Source of the DNA: an uncultured Anaerolineales bacterium
Lineage (GTDB): Bacteria > Chloroflexota > Anaerolineae > Anaerolineales > UBA6663
NCBI GenBank assembly: GCA_937952305.1
Contig: CALFZO010000088.1
Span: forward strand, 1 to 64,000
Direction: 5' to 3'
DNA length: 64,000 nucleotides
Below, piece after piece: positions 44,005 to 51,957 of this stretch. How positions within the stretch are numbered: position 1 is the stretch's first letter; every line of letters begins with the position of its first letter. The notes under the pieces were generated by a model. That model searched no databases. It was not told the origin of the DNA and worked only from the letters and a program-made list of their open reading frames with translations. The translations under genes and the position numbers were made by a program.

Positions 44005-45060
44005 TCAGGGCGCAGGCGGCAGGGGAAAGACGCGCACCAGGCCCGGGTCCAAGAAACTGACGATCGCGGCTATCTGCGCGCCGGCGACGGTGAGCACCTG
44101 GATCCCGGCCGGCTGGTAGCGGCCGTCTTGAGCGCGGAGGTAGAGGGCCAGGGCCGGCTGCCCGTTGGCGCGCGTCGGGCGCAGGCGCCAACGCCCGGCG
44201 GCCGGGCCCGGAAAGAACCCGTCGTCCGCGAAGAGCGTGACCGCGCAGAAGGTGCCGATGGCGACGGCGCCGTGATACCAGGCCGGCGAGGGCGGCATGT
44301 TGAGCGTGGCGTCTTCTTTCAGCAGCGCCACCAGCCCGGCGACGTCGGCGGTCTCCCAGGCCTGGAGGTAGCGCTGCAGCAGGGCCTGTTGCTGTGGGTC
44401 GTCCAGCGCGGCCCGGCCCTCCGGCGGGCGGCCGTGATGGTGCCGGGCCAGGCTGACCCGCGCCCGGTGCAGGGCGCTGTTCACGGCCGGCAAGGTCATC
44501 GCCAGCAGGTCGGCGGCGTCGCGCGCCGGCCAGTCGAGCACATCACACAGCAGCAGGACGGCGCGTTGGCGCGGCGGCAAGGTCTGCAGCGCGGCCACGA
44601 ACGCCAACGCTACACTCTCCTGCAGGGTGTAGCGCGCTTCCGGCCCCACGGCGCCCTCCGTGAGCCACTCGTCCGGGAAGGGTTCCAACCAGAGCACTTC
44701 GGCGCTGGGCGCGGCCGGCGTTTGAGCCGGGTCGGCGGCCGGGAACGCGGCCACGGGCAGACGCCGCACCCGTCGCCGATCGAGCGCGTCAAAGCAGGCG
44801 TGGGTGGCGATCTTGTAGAGCCAGGCCCGGAAGCTGGCCCGGCCCTCAAATGTGGTCAGGCGGCGCCAGGCCCGCAGCAGAGTCTCCTGCACCAGGTCCT
44901 CGGCTTCCTGCAGCGAACCCAGGATGCGGTAACAGTGCGCCTGCAGCTCGCGCCGATAAGGCTCCGCCAGGGCGCTGAATTGCTCCGCGTCACCGCGGCG
45001 CGCAGCCGCCAGCCGGGTTGTTTCGACGGGACCAAGCGGATAAGGGACTGAGTTGCTCAT
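44005..45060 (-). CDS. ECF sigma factor with C-terminal SnoaL-like domain
   Basis: This 351-aa sigma-70 family protein has region 2 (GSLQEAEDLVQETLLRAWRR, then TTFEGRASFRAWLYKIATHACFDALDRRR) and region 4 (LPPRQRAVLLLCDVLDWPARDAADLLAMTLPAVNSALHRAR). From about residue 225 a SnoaL-like ketosteroid-isomerase fold follows (LLQRYLQAWETADVAGLVALLKEDATLNMPPSPAWYHGA). This is the SigJ/SigG-like ECF type, where the tail is thought to sense a small ligand in place of an anti-sigma factor. It is transcribed away from the dimeric alpha/beta barrel gene at 45162. The target promoters are unknown. Confidence 0.93.
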   Translation of the reverse strand: MSNSVPYPLGPVETTRLAAARRGDAEQFSALAEPYRRELQAHCYRILGSLQEAEDLVQETLLRAWRRLTTFEGRASFRAWLYKIATHACFDALDRRRVRRLPVAAFPAADPAQTPAAPSAEVLWLEPFPDEWLTEGAVGPEARYTLQESVALAFVAALQTLPPRQRAVLLLCDVLDWPARDAADLLAMTLPAVNSALHRARVSLARHHHGRPPEGRAALDDPQQQALLQRYLQAWETADVAGLVALLKEDATLNMPPSPAWYHGAVAIGTFCAVTLFADDGFFPGPAAGRWRLRPTRANGQPALALYLRAQDGRYQPAGIQVLTVAGAQIAAIVSFLDPGLVRVFPLPPAP

Positions 45061-45161
45061 TCTTTACCAGCAAGCAGTGGCTCACCTGACCGCACATTTT
45101 GGAGGCAGGCCGCCGTCTCAATAGGTGTCGCCGTTAATCACCATCACCAGAGGAGCCTGCC

Positions 45162-45473
45162 ATGCGTTACATCACCGTCGTCCGCGCTCGGATCAAGGCC
45201 GCCACGCCGCAGGCGGCCCAGGCCGCCCATGACGCCACCGTCGCGCACCTGCGCGCGCTGACCGGCGCTCAGGGCGCCGTCGGCCACCAGCCCTACTTGA
45301 ACCCGCAAGACCCGACCCAGTTCCAGGCCGTGGACACGTGGGCCAGCCTGGAGGGCATCCAGCAGTTCATGAACAATCCGGCGGTGGCCGAGGCCTTCGG
45401 CCAGCTCTTCGACGGCCGGCCCGAAGTGACCGTCTGGGCCGAAGCGGAGGGCTGGGCCGCGTTCATGGCCTGA
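45162..45473 (+). CDS. Small dimeric alpha/beta-barrel (ABM-like) protein
   Basis: This 103-aa protein has a ferredoxin-like pattern: MRYITVVRARIKAATPQAAQAAHDATVAHL, then GAVGHQPYLNPQDPTQFQAVDTWASLEGIQQFMNNPAVAEAF and PEVTVWAEAEGWAAF. These features match the antibiotic-biosynthesis-monooxygenase-like/dimeric alpha-beta barrel class, which includes heme-binding, monooxygenase and stress proteins. AGGAG 7 nt before the ATG supports the start. It is divergent from the ECF sigma factor across 101 nt and could be a target of that factor. The function is not known. Confidence 0.82.
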   Translation: MRYITVVRARIKAATPQAAQAAHDATVAHLRALTGAQGAVGHQPYLNPQDPTQFQAVDTWASLEGIQQFMNNPAVAEAFGQLFDGRPEVTVWAEAEGWAAFMA

Positions 45474-45476
45474 CCG

Positions 45477-45875
45477 TCAGGCGGCGCCTTCTAACCAGCG
45501 CCGCATCGGCTCCAGCCAGTAGACGTCCCAACCTTCGGCGTGACCCTGGCGCTCGGCCTCGTTCGGAAAGCGGTCGTGCGTCAGGGTCACGCGCGTCCCG
45601 GCGCGGGTCGCCTTGAGCGTCCAGCGCACGCGCGAGTCCGCCCACTCGGCCGGCCATTCCGCCTGACGCCAGGTGTACTCCAGCCGGGCCGGCTTCTCCA
45701 CCAGCGTGTAGCGGCCGGTGGTCGCGCCGCCGAACAGCGCCAAGCGCCCGCCGGCGCGCGGGTTAGACGTGACCGGGCCGCCCATCCAGGCGGCGATGGC
45801 TTTGGGGCTGGTCAGAGCGGCCCAGACCTGGGCGGGCGGGGCGGCAATGGTAAGCGACTTGCGGACGGACGGCAT
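45477..45875 (-). CDS. SRPBCC/AHSA1-like domain protein
   Basis: This 132-aa protein starts VRKSLTIAAPPAQVWAALTSPKAIAAWM, the standard opening of SRPBCC (START-like)/activator of Hsp90 ATPase 1-type proteins, followed by GGRLALFGG, GRYTLVEKPARLEYTW and TRAGTRVTLTHDRFPNEAERQGHAEGW. The fold makes a deep hydrophobic ligand cavity and is often encoded near ECF sigma or ArsR-type regulators in stress clusters. AGGAG lies 9 nt before the ATG. It converges with the ABM-like gene with a 3-nt gap between stops. The ligand is unknown. Confidence 0.9.
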   Translation of the reverse strand: MPSVRKSLTIAAPPAQVWAALTSPKAIAAWMGGPVTSNPRAGGRLALFGGATTGRYTLVEKPARLEYTWRQAEWPAEWADSRVRWTLKATRAGTRVTLTHDRFPNEAERQGHAEGWDVYWLEPMRRWLEGAA

Positions 45876-45958
45876 GGCAGCTCTCCTGGGTGAGGGACGT
45901 TTTCAGACTATGACGGCGGCCGGGCGCCAAACTGTGCGGTCCGCCGGGCGGTCGGCGC

Positions 45959-46744
45959 TCAGGCCGGGCGCGCCACCCAGATCTGCTCGCCGCCCGGCCG
46001 GAAGGGGCCGCGCGCAAAGTCGCCGTAGAGGGCCTCCACCTCGAAGCCGCACAGCGCCAGCAGGTGCTGCAGTTCGTAGCGGAAGCAGTAGCGCAGCGTC
46101 AGCGGCGAGTAGGTCTTGGCCACCACCTGGCCGTGGTCGCCCACTTCTTCGAAGATGAAGTACTGCTCGATGACCTGGCGGGTCTGGTCATACTGGCGCG
46201 TGTCCCAGACGATGACCTTGTGGCCGGTGAGGGGATGGACGAACTCGTCCACGTACTTGAGCGCCGAGCCCAGCGCGGTGGCATGGGCGGCCAGGATATC
46301 CAGGCGTGGATCGAAGACGTTGAAAATCAGCCGGCCCTCGTCGGCCAGGTGGGCGCGGATGCGGGCCAGCGCCGCGCGCTGATCCTCGACGGTGAGCAGG
46401 TGCAGAAAGGCGCGGAAGGGGACGGCGATCAGCCGGAAGCGCTGCTCCAGAGCGAAAGTGCGCATGTCGCCGGGGAGGAGCTGCACGCGGCGCTGCACCT
46501 CCGCCGGGGCCGCGGCCAGCTTGACGCGCGCCAGCGCCAACATCTCCGGCGAGAGATCGAGGCCGACGATGTCCACGCCGGCCTCGGCGATGGGGAGCGT
46601 GATGCGGCCGGTGCCGCAGGCCAGTTCCAGCACCGGCGCTCCCGCCCGGCGCGCCTCGTCCACATAGAAGGCGACGTCGCCGGGCACGCCCCGGGCATGA
46701 AAATCGTAGAAAGCGGCGTAGGTCTGGTAATCGTCGACAGGCAT
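45959..46744 (-). CDS. Class I SAM-dependent methyltransferase
   Basis: This 261-aa protein has motif I VLELACGTGRITLPIAEAG, then VGLDLSPEMLALARVKL and IAVPFRAFLHLLTVEDQRAALARIRAHLADEGRLIFNVFDP, a Methyltransf_25-type SAM enzyme. The N-terminal DDYQTYAAFYDFHARGVPGDVAFYVDEAR precedes the Rossmann fold and is typical of this group. The C-terminal YDQTRQVIEQYFIFEEVGDHGQVVAKTYSPLTLRY is a lid. It follows the CorA gene by 36 nt. The acceptor is unknown. Confidence 0.92.
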   Translation of the reverse strand: MPVDDYQTYAAFYDFHARGVPGDVAFYVDEARRAGAPVLELACGTGRITLPIAEAGVDIVGLDLSPEMLALARVKLAAAPAEVQRRVQLLPGDMRTFALEQRFRLIAVPFRAFLHLLTVEDQRAALARIRAHLADEGRLIFNVFDPRLDILAAHATALGSALKYVDEFVHPLTGHKVIVWDTRQYDQTRQVIEQYFIFEEVGDHGQVVAKTYSPLTLRYCFRYELQHLLALCGFEVEALYGDFARGPFRPGGEQIWVARPA

Positions 46745-46780
46745 GGTCCCGGTGCTCCTTTCCCCGCCGCGGGCAGGCGG

Positions 46781-47716
46781 CTACAACCAATCCTTGCGCC
46801 AGAAGAAGAGCACCACCAGAGCCGCGACCACAGCGGCGGCCCCGATCACGCCCAGGAACGCGTACGGGTGTTCGGCGCCGGGCAGCGGCACGTTCATGCC
46901 GTACAGGCTGGCCAACAGCGTCGGCAGGCTGATGACGATCGTCACTGAGGTCAGGACCTTCATGACGACGTTGAGGTTGTTGGAGATGATCGACGCGAAG
47001 GCGTCCATCATCTGGCTCAGGATGCTCTCGGAGATGCTCGTCATCTCCAGCGCCTGGCGGACCTCGATCAGCACGTCCTCCAGGAGCTCGTCGTCCTCTT
47101 CATAGAGTTGGGCCAGGCGCCCCTTCTGCAGCCGCTCCAGCACCAGTTCGTTCGACTTCAGGGCGGTGGTGAAGTACACCAGGCTCTTCTGGTATTTGAG
47201 CAGGCCGAGGACCTCCTCATTCCGCAGCGACCGTTGCAGCTTGTCCTCCAACGCGTCCACGGCGGCGTTGATCTCGCGGACGTGGCTGAGGTAGGCGTTG
47301 GCGATGTGCCAGAACAGGTGCAGCACGAAGCGCGTGCGTTTGACCGTAGACAGGCCGCGCACGTGGCCGCTGGCGAACTTCTGCAGGAAGCCCGTGGCCT
47401 TGGGCGTGATGGTGACGAACAGCCGGTCAGTGATGATGATGGTCAGCGGGATGGTGCCGTAGGGGACGTCGGCCTCGGCGCCGACGGCGTACGGGAAGCG
47501 CAGCACGATCAGGATCAAGCCGTCATCGCGCTCGGCGCGGGCGCGCTCGTCCAGGTCCGGCAGGTGGGCCAGAAAATCGGCCGGCAGGCCCATCGCCTCC
47601 AACCGGGCCAGGTCGTCTGGGGTCGGCTCCACCACGTGCACCCAACTGCCGTCGCACGCCTCGGTCCGCGTCTCCAGGGTCGCCTGGCTGGCCGGCTTAT
47701 AGTAGATGGTGATCAC
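46781..47716 (-). CDS. corA: CorA-type magnesium/divalent cation transporter
   Basis: This 311-aa protein has the signature C-terminal GMN motif (LASLYGMNVPLPG) between two transmembrane helices, VTIVISLPTLLASLY and FLGVIGAAAVVAALVVLFFW. The long N-terminal cytoplasmic domain contains PDLDERARAERDDGLILIVLRFP and the helical stalk FWHIANAYLSHVREINAAVDALEDKLQ. It forms a pentameric Mg2+ (or other divalent ion) channel in the cytoplasmic membrane. It lies between gatA and a methyltransferase gene on the same strand, in no obvious functional group. Confidence 0.96.
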   Translation of the reverse strand: MITIYYKPASQATLETRTEACDGSWVHVVEPTPDDLARLEAMGLPADFLAHLPDLDERARAERDDGLILIVLRFPYAVGAEADVPYGTIPLTIIITDRLFVTITPKATGFLQKFASGHVRGLSTVKRTRFVLHLFWHIANAYLSHVREINAAVDALEDKLQRSLRNEEVLGLLKYQKSLVYFTTALKSNELVLERLQKGRLAQLYEEDDELLEDVLIEVRQALEMTSISESILSQMMDAFASIISNNLNVVMKVLTSVTIVISLPTLLASLYGMNVPLPGAEHPYAFLGVIGAAAVVAALVVLFFWRKDWL

Positions 47717-47733
47717 AGGCCCCTCCTGGGGCG

Positions 47734-49326
47734 TCAGGCGGCGGCGGTCACCCCTTTGGGCTGGGCCGCACGCCAGGCGTCGCCGGCCGTCAGCCGCTCA
47801 AACGCGGCGGCGGCGCGGAACAGCGTCGCTTCCGACCAATCCGGCCCGAAGAGCTGCAGGCCGATCGGCAGCCCGTGCGAGTCCAGGCCGCCCGGGAAGG
47901 ACAGGGCCGGCACGCCGGCGTGGTTGGCGTTCACGGCCAGCAGGTCGGCGTATTGCATGAGGACCGAGTCGCCGTAGACGGCGCCGAGCGGGAACGCCGT
48001 CGTCGGCGTGGTCGGCGTCAACAGCGCGTGCAGGCGGTGCCGGCCGGCCGGATCGAAGACGGCCTCGAAGTCGCGGCGGATCAGGGTGCGGACGCGCAAG
48101 GCGCGCTGGTAATACTGCTTGGCGTACTGCGCGCCGGAGACGTACATGCCCATCAGGATGCGCAGCTTTGGCTCCGGGCCGAAGGCCTCCGCGCGCGACC
48201 GGCGGTACAGGGCGCGCAGGTCGGCCACGGCCGCCGGTGTGCGGTAGCCGTACTTCACGCCGTCGAAGCGGTGCAGGTTGGAGGCGGCCTCCACGCGCGA
48301 GATGACGAAGTAGGCCGGGATCCCCAGCGGCGTGTTGGGCATCGGCACGTCCTCGACGATCTCGGCCCCGGCCGCCGCCAGGCGCTGCGCGGCGTCCAGC
48401 AGAGCGCGTTTCACGTCCGGATCGATCTCGGTGTCCTGGATCGCGCCGGTCTGCGGGTCCGGGTAGCGGATGCGCACGTAGTCTGGGCTGAGGCCGAGGC
48501 GCAGCCCTTTGACGCCGGCTTCCAGCGCCTCCGTGAAGTCGGGGACCGGGGCGGCCGCGGCCGTGGCGTCGTGCGGGTCTGGGCCGCTCATGACGGTGAG
48601 GGCTTGGGCGGCGTCGCGGACGGTGCGCGCCAGCGGGCCGGGGCAGTCCAGCGACGATCCAAACGCGATCAGGCCGTAGCGGCTGACCCGGCCGTAAGTG
48701 GGCTTGACGCCGACCACGCCGCAGAAGGCGGCCGGCTGGCGGATGGACCCGGCCGTGTCGGTGCCGATGGAGAGCGCGGCCTCACCGGCCGCCACGCTGA
48801 CGCCGCTGCCGCCGGACGAGCCGCCCGGCACGCGCGTCGGGTCCCACGGGTTGCGCGGCGAGGGCTGGAACGCCGTCGACTCGTTCGACGAGCCGTAGGC
48901 GTACTCGTCCAGGTTGGCCTTGCCGATGACGATGGCGCCGGCCTGCTCCAGCCGCGCCACCGGTGTGGCCGTGTACGGGGCCACGAAGTTGGCCAGCATG
49001 CGGCTGCCGGCCGTCGAGGGCGTGCCGGCCACGCAGAAGATGTCCTTGACGCTGAGCGGGACGCCGGCCAGCGGGCCGGGGTTCTCGCCGCGCGCCAACT
49101 GCGCGTCAAGGGCGGCGGCGCGCCCCAGGGCGCGCTCGCGCTGGAGCGAGATATAGGCGTGCAGGCCGGGCGTGTCCCGGTCGGGCGCGGCCGGGTCGGC
49201 GCTGGGGGCCGGGCCGTCCACGGCGTCGATGCGGCGCAGCGTGGACGTGACGATGTCGGCGGCGGTGACGGCACCGGCCTTCAGCCGGGCGGTGAGTTCG
49301 TGGGCGGGCAGGTCGCAGAGATCCAT
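47734..49326 (-). CDS. gatA: Aspartyl/glutamyl-tRNA amidotransferase subunit A
   Basis: This 530-aa amidase has the GatA catalytic Ser-cis-Ser-Lys triad: Lys94 ([10 protein letters not shown]), cis-Ser170 in GGSSGGS and nucleophile Ser194 in [12 protein letters not shown], with the S170-S194 spacing of 24 as in known GatA. The N-terminal [25 protein letters not shown] is a standard GatA start. It hydrolyses glutamine and channels ammonia to GatB for transamidation of mischarged tRNA. It is slightly longer than the usual 480-490 aa because of an insertion near residues 36-54 with [13 protein letters not shown]. GatC is encoded 47 nt upstream. Confidence 0.98.
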   Translation of the reverse strand: MDLCDLPAHELTARLKAGAVTAADIVTSTLRRIDAVDGPAPSADPAAPDRDTPGLHAYISLQRERALGRAAALDAQLARGENPGPLAGVPLSVKDIFCVAGTPSTAGSRMLANFVAPYTATPVARLEQAGAIVIGKANLDEYAYGSSNESTAFQPSPRNPWDPTRVPGGSSGGSGVSVAAGEAALSIGTDTAGSIRQPAAFCGVVGVKPTYGRVSRYGLIAFGSSLDCPGPLARTVRDAAQALTVMSGPDPHDATAAAAPVPDFTEALEAGVKGLRLGLSPDYVRIRYPDPQTGAIQDTEIDPDVKRALLDAAQRLAAAGAEIVEDVPMPNTPLGIPAYFVISRVEAASNLHRFDGVKYGYRTPAAVADLRALYRRSRAEAFGPEPKLRILMGMYVSGAQYAKQYYQRALRVRTLIRRDFEAVFDPAGRHRLHALLTPTTPTTAFPLGAVYGDSVLMQYADLLAVNANHAGVPALSFPGGLDSHGLPIGLQLFGPDWSEATLFRAAAAFERLTAGDAWRAAQPKGVTAAA

Positions 49327-49373
49327 GGCGCGGTTTGGCGGAGGCGTGGGGAGAGGGCCGTTGGAGGCCGGCG

Positions 49374-49703
49374 CTAAGCCCCTGTCCCGAGGTCGGTGTG
49401 CGGAATCTCGGGCACGACGAAGTAGCCGTCGTCGGTGTCCGGGGCCTGGCCGCGGATCGCGTCGGCCAGGTCGGAGGGGCGCGGGACATCGGCGCGCAGG
49501 GCCGGACGCAGCGCGGCAGGGTAGGGCACGCCGCGGGCGGCGGCCGGCACGTCGTCGGGCACCGGGATGCGCTCCAGCTCGCGGATGGCCTTGAGCTGGT
49601 TGTTGAGCTGTCCGCGCAGGTACTCGCCTTCTTCCGGCGTCAGCTCCAGCGCGGCCAGTTCCACCAGGTAATTGAAAAGCTCGGGCGTTATCTCGTCGGA
49701 CAT
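49374..49703 (-). CDS. gatC: Aspartyl/glutamyl-tRNA amidotransferase subunit C
   Basis: This 109-aa protein fits GatC: two helices (ELFNYLVELAALELTPEEGEYLRGQLNNQLKAIREL) followed by a hinge and a tail with VPRPSDLADAIRGQAPDTDDGYFVVPEIPHTD. GatC clamps GatA and GatB together. The start is supported by AAAGGA about 8 nt upstream and a TAGAAT -10. gatC is upstream of gatA on the same strand, the common order, whereas gatB is elsewhere at 38059. Confidence 0.93.
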   Translation of the reverse strand: MSDEITPELFNYLVELAALELTPEEGEYLRGQLNNQLKAIRELERIPVPDDVPAAARGVPYPAALRPALRADVPRPSDLADAIRGQAPDTDDGYFVVPEIPHTDLGTGA

Positions 49704-49722
49704 GGGCCGTCCTTTCGCGCCG

Positions 49723-49728
49723 ATTCTA
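49723..49728 (-). promoter_or_regulatory. gatC promoter -10 TAGAAT
   Basis: TAGAAT matches the consensus at 5 of 6 positions, 19 nt before the gatC ATG. A weak TGGCGC stands in the -35 position with a 17-nt spacer. Confidence 0.45.
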
Positions 49729-49753
49729 CCTGAGCCACGCGCCCGGCGCCAGG

Positions 49754-49789
49754 AAAAAAGAGCGCGCGCCCAGGTGCAGCCGCGCGCTC
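49754..49789 (-). terminator. Terminator of the glycan operon
   Basis: GAGCGCGCG (49760-49768) pairs with CGCGCGCTC (49781-49789) across a 12-nt loop. On the minus strand it is followed by TTTTTT. It lies about 140 nt past the last gene of the GH operon and just upstream of the gatC promoter. The stretch 49790-49928 between it and the stop shows nothing else I recognise. Confidence 0.75.
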
Positions 49790-49928
49790 AGGGGCCGTCC
49801 GGCCCAGGAAGCCGTTGGCTGGCCGGTGAGCTTCTGAGACGGATTTGGAGAACAGCCGACCGGACCGCCGATCTGGCTGCGCTCAGTGCGCGCTGGGCCC
49901 GGGTGTTACCTCTCCCCCAGGCCGGGCA

Positions 49929-51953
49929 TCAGAGCGGCGCCTGTTCGGCGGAAGCCGTGGCTGGGCTCTGCGGGACACTGGCTCGGCCCCGGCGCGGAAA
50001 CGTCACCTGGCGCAGGAGGGTGCTGCCCAGCGGCCAGAGGCGCGCGGGGAACGGCGCTTCCGGCCCGCCGTCTTCCAATTCCACGCTGATCTCCGGCGGC
50101 GACAGCCACGGATTGGCCGCGGGCGCGGCGCCCGGCTCCAGGCGCAACCCGGCCTCCGCTTTCAGCGCGAGATCGAGGCGCGGCGTCGTTTGCCCATCCA
50201 GCGCGTAGAGCCGATCATTAAATCCGCCCGGGGCATATTCCCGTGTGACGCGCTCACTGGCCGGGAGCGGCCGCGCGTAGACCAACGGCCCATGACTCAC
50301 ATAGCATTCTCCGGCGCCCCAGTTCCGCACAGCCACGGCGGTGCGAAACTCCAGTTGGACTTTGTCGCCGGTGGCCCAGGTGCGCTTCAGCCGCAGCCAG
50401 CCGGCCGCCTCTTCCAGGGCCGTTCCGTCCGGCATCGAACAGAGCACGTCCCCGGCCCAAGCCGGCCGCCGCAGGGAAAGCTCAAAGGCCACCGGTTGGT
50501 CAGTCTCGACCAACAAGGTGACGGTCAGGTCAAACGGATAGGCGGTCTCTTCCACCACCCGCACCGCGACCGCGTGCACGTGGGTGCTGACTTCGCAAGG
50601 TCCATAGAGCGCGGCCGCCAATCCGTCCGGCGTGCGCAGCCACATCGCCTTCACGAAATAGGGCGTCAGCCGGCCGGCATTGGGCACACAACAGACCGCC
50701 ACATCCTGATGGACCGGCGAGTACTTATACCGGGTCTGCGGGCCTTCGGGCCCCGGCGGCGCCGCCGGATCAAGCGGGCCCAGCATCGAGTACGAGTTGT
50801 CGGTTTTGAGATAGGCGATGGCGCTCGCCTGCGGGTGACGCGCACCCTGGCCGGCGTTGAGGAACAGCCACTCGGCGCGCTCGGCCCAGTCGGCCTCCCC
50901 GGCCTTTTGCAGCAGATGGGTGTAAGAGTCGAAGAGCTCCTGAATGGAGCAGTACTCATAGCCGATCGTATCGGCCGTGGCGGCCCGCTCGCCGATAAAC
51001 TCATCCCCAATCGGTCCGCCGCTGGGCGTCAGGCAGCGGTCGAGCTTGCGCACGTACATGGCTAACGCCTGGGCGAGCGCGGGATTCCCCGAGGCATACA
51101 CGGCGGCCGCGAGCGGCCGCAGGTGCTCATAGGTGTGAACGCCGTGATCCTTGAAGCGGTAGGCGGGGTCCCTGAGATGACCATACTGGATATCGGCCTG
51201 GCTCTGCGGGCTCTGGCTGTATTCCTGGTATAGCCAGACGAGGTAAGCCCGGTAGGCGGCCCGGCCGGTCAATTGATGCAGCCGATCCAGCACGTCGGTG
51301 ATCACCAGGCCATGGCCGACCCCGGCAAAGGACTTCTCGACGAGGAACGGGTGGGCCAGCCCGATTGGATAGGCTCGCATCACGACCGCCACCGCGCGCT
51401 CAACCGCCTCCAGGACCCGCCTTTCGCCCGTGAACTCGTAGTAACCCAGCAGCGCCCGCAGCAGGGTGGCCTGGGCCCAGAGTTCACCGTTTTCACCGGT
51501 GAAGTTGAAGCGCAGGTCGGGAGCGTAAATCCCCAGGTATCCGTCAGGGTCTTGGGTGGCCAGCATCCGGTCCACATACGCGGCCGCCTTGGCCCGGTAC
51601 TCAGGCAGATCCAGGAGCAGCGCTGAACGCAGGCAGCCGTCCCACCAGTTGGACTGCGTTTCGCTGTTCCACCACAAGAACTGAACGTCCCATTCCGTTT
51701 CAGGGCCTTGCACGCCCAGGTGTTTGCGCTGGACCTTCCGGGTCAGCCGATCTCGCCCGTACAGATCGTCGTCTCGGATGAGCGCCGGCACCAGTTCATC
51801 CAGCCGGCCCACAAAACCGGCTGTCAGATCCCGGCGCATCTGCTCGGCCAGCCAGCCGCGCGGCCGGACGGCGCCGAACGGCAGCCAGGCCAGGGCCTCC
51901 GGTCGTGGCTGGAGAATGCGAAAGGGGTCCATTGGCGAGGCCTGCGGTGGCAT
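49929..51953 (-). CDS. GH127-type beta-L-arabinofuranosidase (DUF1680 family)
   Basis: This 674-aa protein matches the GH127/DUF1680 family, an (alpha/alpha)6 barrel. The zinc/nucleophile site is complete: Glu333 and Cys335 (GYEYCSI) with Cys421-Cys422 (VAVCCVPNAGRL), as in the cysteine-glycosidase HypBA1, where one Cys is the nucleophile. NETQSNWWDGC-like substrate motifs occur early (WWNSETQSNWWDG). It removes terminal beta-L-arabinofuranose, or a related residue in sister families GH142/146. There is no signal peptide, so it acts on imported oligosaccharides. It is the last gene of the four-gene operon with GH38 and GH13; the stop and start codons are 4 nt apart. Confidence 0.9.
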   Translation of the reverse strand: MPPQASPMDPFRILQPRPEALAWLPFGAVRPRGWLAEQMRRDLTAGFVGRLDELVPALIRDDDLYGRDRLTRKVQRKHLGVQGPETEWDVQFLWWNSETQSNWWDGCLRSALLLDLPEYRAKAAAYVDRMLATQDPDGYLGIYAPDLRFNFTGENGELWAQATLLRALLGYYEFTGERRVLEAVERAVAVVMRAYPIGLAHPFLVEKSFAGVGHGLVITDVLDRLHQLTGRAAYRAYLVWLYQEYSQSPQSQADIQYGHLRDPAYRFKDHGVHTYEHLRPLAAAVYASGNPALAQALAMYVRKLDRCLTPSGGPIGDEFIGERAATADTIGYEYCSIQELFDSYTHLLQKAGEADWAERAEWLFLNAGQGARHPQASAIAYLKTDNSYSMLGPLDPAAPPGPEGPQTRYKYSPVHQDVAVCCVPNAGRLTPYFVKAMWLRTPDGLAAALYGPCEVSTHVHAVAVRVVEETAYPFDLTVTLLVETDQPVAFELSLRRPAWAGDVLCSMPDGTALEEAAGWLRLKRTWATGDKVQLEFRTAVAVRNWGAGECYVSHGPLVYARPLPASERVTREYAPGGFNDRLYALDGQTTPRLDLALKAEAGLRLEPGAAPAANPWLSPPEISVELEDGGPEAPFPARLWPLGSTLLRQVTFPRRGRASVPQSPATASAEQAPL

Positions 51954-51957
51954 GGTC

